A DNA stretch of 64,000 bases from Dyadobacter beijingensis DSM 21582 (GTDB lineage: Bacteria > Bacteroidota > Bacteroidia > Cytophagales > Spirosomataceae). The position numbers and the translations under genes are program-made. Location of the stretch: assembly GCF_000382205.1 (NCBI RefSeq), contig NZ_KB907787.1, forward strand, positions 783,176-847,175. Direction: 5' to 3'. Position 1 is the stretch's first letter. Each line of letters starts with the position of its first letter. Shown piece after piece: positions 61,137-64,000 of the stretch. Below the pieces are notes generated by a model that was not told where the DNA came from, did not search any database, and saw only the letters and a program-made list of their open reading frames with translations.

Positions 61137-63044
61137 ATGAAAAAGATATTTCAAATACTCTCGATTGCTGTATTGACGCTGGGTTGGAGCTGTAACGACG
61201 ACGAGTTCCTGAACCGCCCGCCGACCGGGCAACTTTCCGAAGAACAGATCTGGGGCGACGAAGGCCAGGTGCTGTCCGTACTGGGCGATCTTTACAACCG
61301 CTATGTCGATCTTTCGACATTCAAAACGATTAACGATTATCCGGGCTGGCTCACCGTCGGCGACTTCAACGAGGCATTCTGGTCGGAAGCCGGGCGTTAC
61401 AGCGCATTTCAGAACAGCGGCTGGGGCTTCGGGAGCTGGGCGGCGTGGGATTACGGGTACATCCGCGAGATGAACCTGTTTATCCAGAAATGTACGGCAG
61501 CCGACAAGCTGGCACCGGCCGTGCGCGAGCGTTACCTGGCGGAAGCTCGGTTCCTGCGTGCTTCCTACTATTTTGAGTTGGTCAAAAGAATGGGCGGCGT
61601 GCCCCTGATCCTCGAACCGATGGTGTACGATTTCAGCGGCGACCCTACCTACCTGCAACATCCGCGGGCCAAGGAATCGGAGATTTACGATTTCGTGATC
61701 AAGGAGGCCGAAGAAATCAAAGACAAGCTGCCGGCGACACCGGGCGAAAAATCGCGGGCTACCAAAGCCGCGGCCCTCGCGATGGAAGTGAGAGCGGCGC
61801 TTTACGCGGGTTCCATTGCCAAATACGGGGTGAATACGCCGAGCGTGACTTTGCCAGGGGGTGAGGTAGGTATTCCTGCAAGTGCTGCAAATGGTTACTA
61901 TACCAAAGCACTGGCGGCAGCGAAGGAGATTATCGGAGGAAAGGCGGGCGCTTATGCATTGTATACCAAAAAGCCCGATCTCTCGGAAAATTTTGCCAGC
62001 GTTTTCTATGATAAAGCCAATAACCCGGAAGTCATTTTTGTAGAAGATTTCAAGCTGCAAAGCGGCAAGGTGCATTACTTCACGGGCTGGAACCAGCCAC
62101 GGTACGGCGCCGAAGAGGAAGAAGGCGGGCGCATTAACCCGTCGCTGAACTTCGTAGAAGCATTTGAAAAACTCGACAACACCTTCGCGCCTATCCCCGC
62201 GACGAATGCGAACGGCGCGCCGATCTATTACACCGAGCAGACCGATATTTTTGCCGGTCGCGACGCCCGTCTCGCAGGAACGGTAATGCTGCCGGGGACG
62301 ACATTCAAAGGCCGTAAAGTGGACATCTGGGCCGGTTACCAGCTCGGCAACGGCACGATCATCAGCGGCGACGACCGCGGCGCGCAGAAAACGCTCCCCG
62401 GCAAATCCGTCCCCGAGCAGGTAGTAGGCTTCGATGGCCCGATCGACGGTTTCGAATTCACCGCTCAAACCGGTTTCTACCTCCGCAAATACCTCGACCC
62501 GGTAGTAGGCTCCGGTCAGCGCGGGGTCAACAGCGAAGTGTGGCTCGTTCGCTATCGTTACGCCGAAGTGCTTTTGAATGCAGCAGAGGCCGCATTTGAA
62601 CTGGGCCAGGCAGCGGAAGCGGCAGGTTATATGAACCAGGTACGTGCCCGTGCTGGTTTGGTAACACCATTGAAAGCGTCGGAAATCAATTTCGATCGTC
62701 TCGTGCACGAGCGCCGCGTGGAGCTCGCATTCGAAGGGCATTTGTTGTACGACATGAAAAGATGGCGCATTGCCCACCAGATCATGGACGGTAATGCGAT
62801 TACGGCGGCGGAAGTGTCGAAAGACCTCGGCAAAGCCACCAAGCGCAATACGCAGCCCTGGGGATTGTGGCCTTACAAAATTTACGATCCGGGTTCGCCC
62901 AACAATGGCAAGTGGATCTTCAAGCCCGTTAAGCTAAGCCGCATTACCGGCGCCGACCGCTTCCAGCTTGGAAATTACTACTCGTACATCGACGACGCCA
63001 TTATCAGCAACAACCCCAAGCTCGTCAGAAACCCGAACCAATAG
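61137..63044 (+). CDS. SusD/RagB-family surface lipoprotein
   Basis: The 635-residue lipoprotein has a lipobox ending at Cys19 (LTLGWSC) and the SusD pattern: DEFLNRPPTGQLSEEQIW, the tetratricopeptide-like helices, AEARFLRASYYFELVKRMGG and a C-terminal region with HERRVELAFEGHLLYDMKRW. It caps the SusC barrel and helps to bind substrate. I start at ATG 61137; the TTG at 61125 would only add four residues. It is 17 bp after SusC. Confidence 0.92.
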   Translation: MKKIFQILSIAVLTLGWSCNDDEFLNRPPTGQLSEEQIWGDEGQVLSVLGDLYNRYVDLSTFKTINDYPGWLTVGDFNEAFWSEAGRYSAFQNSGWGFGSWAAWDYGYIREMNLFIQKCTAADKLAPAVRERYLAEARFLRASYYFELVKRMGGVPLILEPMVYDFSGDPTYLQHPRAKESEIYDFVIKEAEEIKDKLPATPGEKSRATKAAALAMEVRAALYAGSIAKYGVNTPSVTLPGGEVGIPASAANGYYTKALAAAKEIIGGKAGAYALYTKKPDLSENFASVFYDKANNPEVIFVEDFKLQSGKVHYFTGWNQPRYGAEEEEGGRINPSLNFVEAFEKLDNTFAPIPATNANGAPIYYTEQTDIFAGRDARLAGTVMLPGTTFKGRKVDIWAGYQLGNGTIISGDDRGAQKTLPGKSVPEQVVGFDGPIDGFEFTAQTGFYLRKYLDPVVGSGQRGVNSEVWLVRYRYAEVLLNAAEAAFELGQAAEAAGYMNQVRARAGLVTPLKASEINFDRLVHERRVELAFEGHLLYDMKRWRIAHQIMDGNAITAAEVSKDLGKATKRNTQPWGLWPYKIYDPGSPNNGKWIFKPVKLSRITGADRFQLGNYYSYIDDAIISNNPKLVRNPNQ

Positions 63045-63071
63045 GCCATCACATTCAAACGATACGATATC

Positions 63072-63773
63072 ATGAAAATCAGATTTCATATAATGCCGCT
63101 TGTGGCCTTGGTAGCGCTCCTTTCGGCTTGTGAAAAAGACAACTATACCGAACCTAAATCGACGCTTTCGGGGCAGGTCGTGTACAAGGGCGAGCCCATC
63201 GGGGTGGAGGAGGGGCAGGTGCGCCTCCAACTCTGGCAACCCGGTTTCGGCAAGCTGGCCGCCATCGACGCGCCTATTTCACAGAGCGGTACTTACTCTG
63301 CAGTGCTGTTTGACGGTAATTACAAATTGGTTTTTCCCAAAAACCGCGGACCGTTCAAGACCATCTCGAAGGATGCAGCGTCCAAAGACACGCTTTACGT
63401 GAGCCTGGCCGGTAATCAGAAGCTGGATGTGGAGGTCACGCCGTATTACATGATCCGCACGCCACAGTTCAGCGGGGGAGAGAATAAGGTAAATGTTTCA
63501 TTAAAACTCGAAAGAATCCTGGCCGGCACCGAGGGTAAGGACATCGAAAGGGTCTCTCTGTATGTGAACCGAACCGATTTCGTGTCGCGCGCTACCAATG
63601 TGGCTGTGGCGGACATGCCCGGTGCCGACGTGAAAGACCTGAATGCGATCAACCTCTCAGCCACCGTGCCGACGCTTTCGCCCGTGCAGAAGTATGTTTT
63701 TGCCAGGGTAGGCGTCAAAATCAAGGATGTGGAGGACATGGTATTCTCGCCGGTCCAGAAAGTCGATCTATAA
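63072..63773 (+). CDS. DUF3823 lipoprotein of the SusC/D locus
   Basis: The 233-residue lipoprotein (lipobox LLSAC, Cys20) matches DUF3823, with an N-terminal beta-sandwich (STLSGQVVYKGEPIGVEEGQVRLQLWQPG, NYKLVFPKNRGPF) and a second domain from about 120. DUF3823 proteins regularly follow SusD genes and are thought to be accessory surface glycan-binding proteins. It starts 27 bp after the SusD stop, so it is in the same operon. Confidence 0.88.
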   Translation: MKIRFHIMPLVALVALLSACEKDNYTEPKSTLSGQVVYKGEPIGVEEGQVRLQLWQPGFGKLAAIDAPISQSGTYSAVLFDGNYKLVFPKNRGPFKTISKDAASKDTLYVSLAGNQKLDVEVTPYYMIRTPQFSGGENKVNVSLKLERILAGTEGKDIERVSLYVNRTDFVSRATNVAVADMPGADVKDLNAINLSATVPTLSPVQKYVFARVGVKIKDVEDMVFSPVQKVDL

Positions 63774-63825
63774 TGGGTTCAGTCCCGCATTAAAACCGAA
63801 ACTTTTCTTTAAAAAACCATTTGAA

Positions 63826-64000
63826 TGAGGAATTCCATTGCACTTCTGCTTGTCGGGCTCATCGCGCTGGCATGTGCAAAGAGCAGGCCCGAGCGGCCAA
63901 CCGCCGGAGCGCCGTCGACAAAAGCCGGTGCCTCCAAAGGCCGGCGCGCCGAGGTATTGTTTCTGGGTCACAACAGCAAGCACCACGATTCGGGCAAATA
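63826..64000 (+). CDS. Lipoprotein, 5' part only, possibly ThuA/PVC-type haem-binding
   Basis: Starting at ATG 63826, 58 residues are visible before the window ends. The signal peptide ends with lipobox LACA (Cys17), and the mature part begins with a Ser/Arg/Lys-rich linker, then EVLFLGHNSKHHDSGK. This last stretch resembles the start of the ThuA-like domain in PVC-type haem-binding CxxCH proteins, which degrade sugars. The identification is provisional because most of the gene is missing. It lies 53 bp after DUF3823 in the same direction. Confidence 0.6.

Noticed and set aside
61116..62777. A 553-residue open frame on the strand opposite SusD
   Set aside because: It lies fully inside the SusD gene and results from its codon bias; no domain, start context or promoter supports it.

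Overview
The window is chromosomal DNA of a Bacteroidota bacterium, most likely of the order Cytophagales and close to Dyadobacter or another Spirosomaceae. The evidence is an ECF sigma/FecR/SusC/SusD/DUF3823 block, HmuR/HmuY haem uptake genes, promoter elements of the Bacteroidota type (TTTG at -33, TAnnTTTG at -7), weak Shine-Dalgarno signals, and a mix of GC-rich genes with AT-rich gaps. I see no rRNA, tRNA, CRISPR array, insertion sequence or prophage. The identification rests on gene types and signals, not on a database search.

Layout. 1-4.7 kb: the start of an unknown exported protein, a GNAT/SRPBCC fusion, a YdeI/DUF1801 protein, and a sugar epimerase with an FkbM methyltransferase. 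4.7-9.5 kb (minus): a haem uptake operon (TonB receptor, double HmuY-like lipoprotein, HmuY) with tandem repeats over its promoter, then YceI. 9.5-18.2 kb: VOC, AraC, JmjC-like cupin, uvrB, a MazF-type toxin-antitoxin pair, a nucleotidase divergent from a DeoR regulator, an SDR and several unannotated small ORFs. 18.2-24.6 kb: ileS, carbonic anhydrase, PepSY protein and a GH16 glycanase. 24.8-31.5 kb: a plus-strand run of transporter, DUF4230, glutamine-synthetase-like enzyme, SDR, aldehyde dehydrogenase, Uma2 and a class I amidotransferase. The enzymes together suggest gamma-glutamylation and oxidation of an amine.

31.5-40.7 kb: PRTase, GH36 alpha-galactosidase, Kup potassium transporter, mntH divergent from a DtxR/MntR regulator with a clear operator between them, an LptG-type permease and an EamA transporter. 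40.7-47.3 kb: a surface-glycan cassette of two polyprenyl-phosphate GT2 enzymes, two GT-C-like membrane proteins and an MBOAT acyltransferase. 47.4-51.2 kb: GroES-like protein, aldo/keto reductase, polysaccharide deacetylase, cold-shock protein and YheT-like hydrolase. 51.4-54.4 kb: serine biosynthesis in two genes, one of them a phosphatase-dehydrogenase fusion. 54.5-64 kb: an Rpn-type nuclease, then ECF sigma, FecR, SusC, SusD, DUF3823 and the start of a lipoprotein gene.

The most unusual non-coding signal is a degenerate tandem repeat of TGAC plus six bases, phased at 10 bp. It occurs upstream of the GH16 gene (24.57 kb) and, as two inverted arms, between the GroES-like and aldo/keto reductase genes (47.8-47.9 kb). 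Other points of interest are long perfect intergenic palindromes, the HAD-PGDH fusion, the GNAT-SRPBCC fusion, the double HmuY and a pair of tiny ORFs sharing a PLP-containing motif. Several genes have been given later starts than the longest frame because the longest frame begins with TTG or GTG or runs through a promoter.
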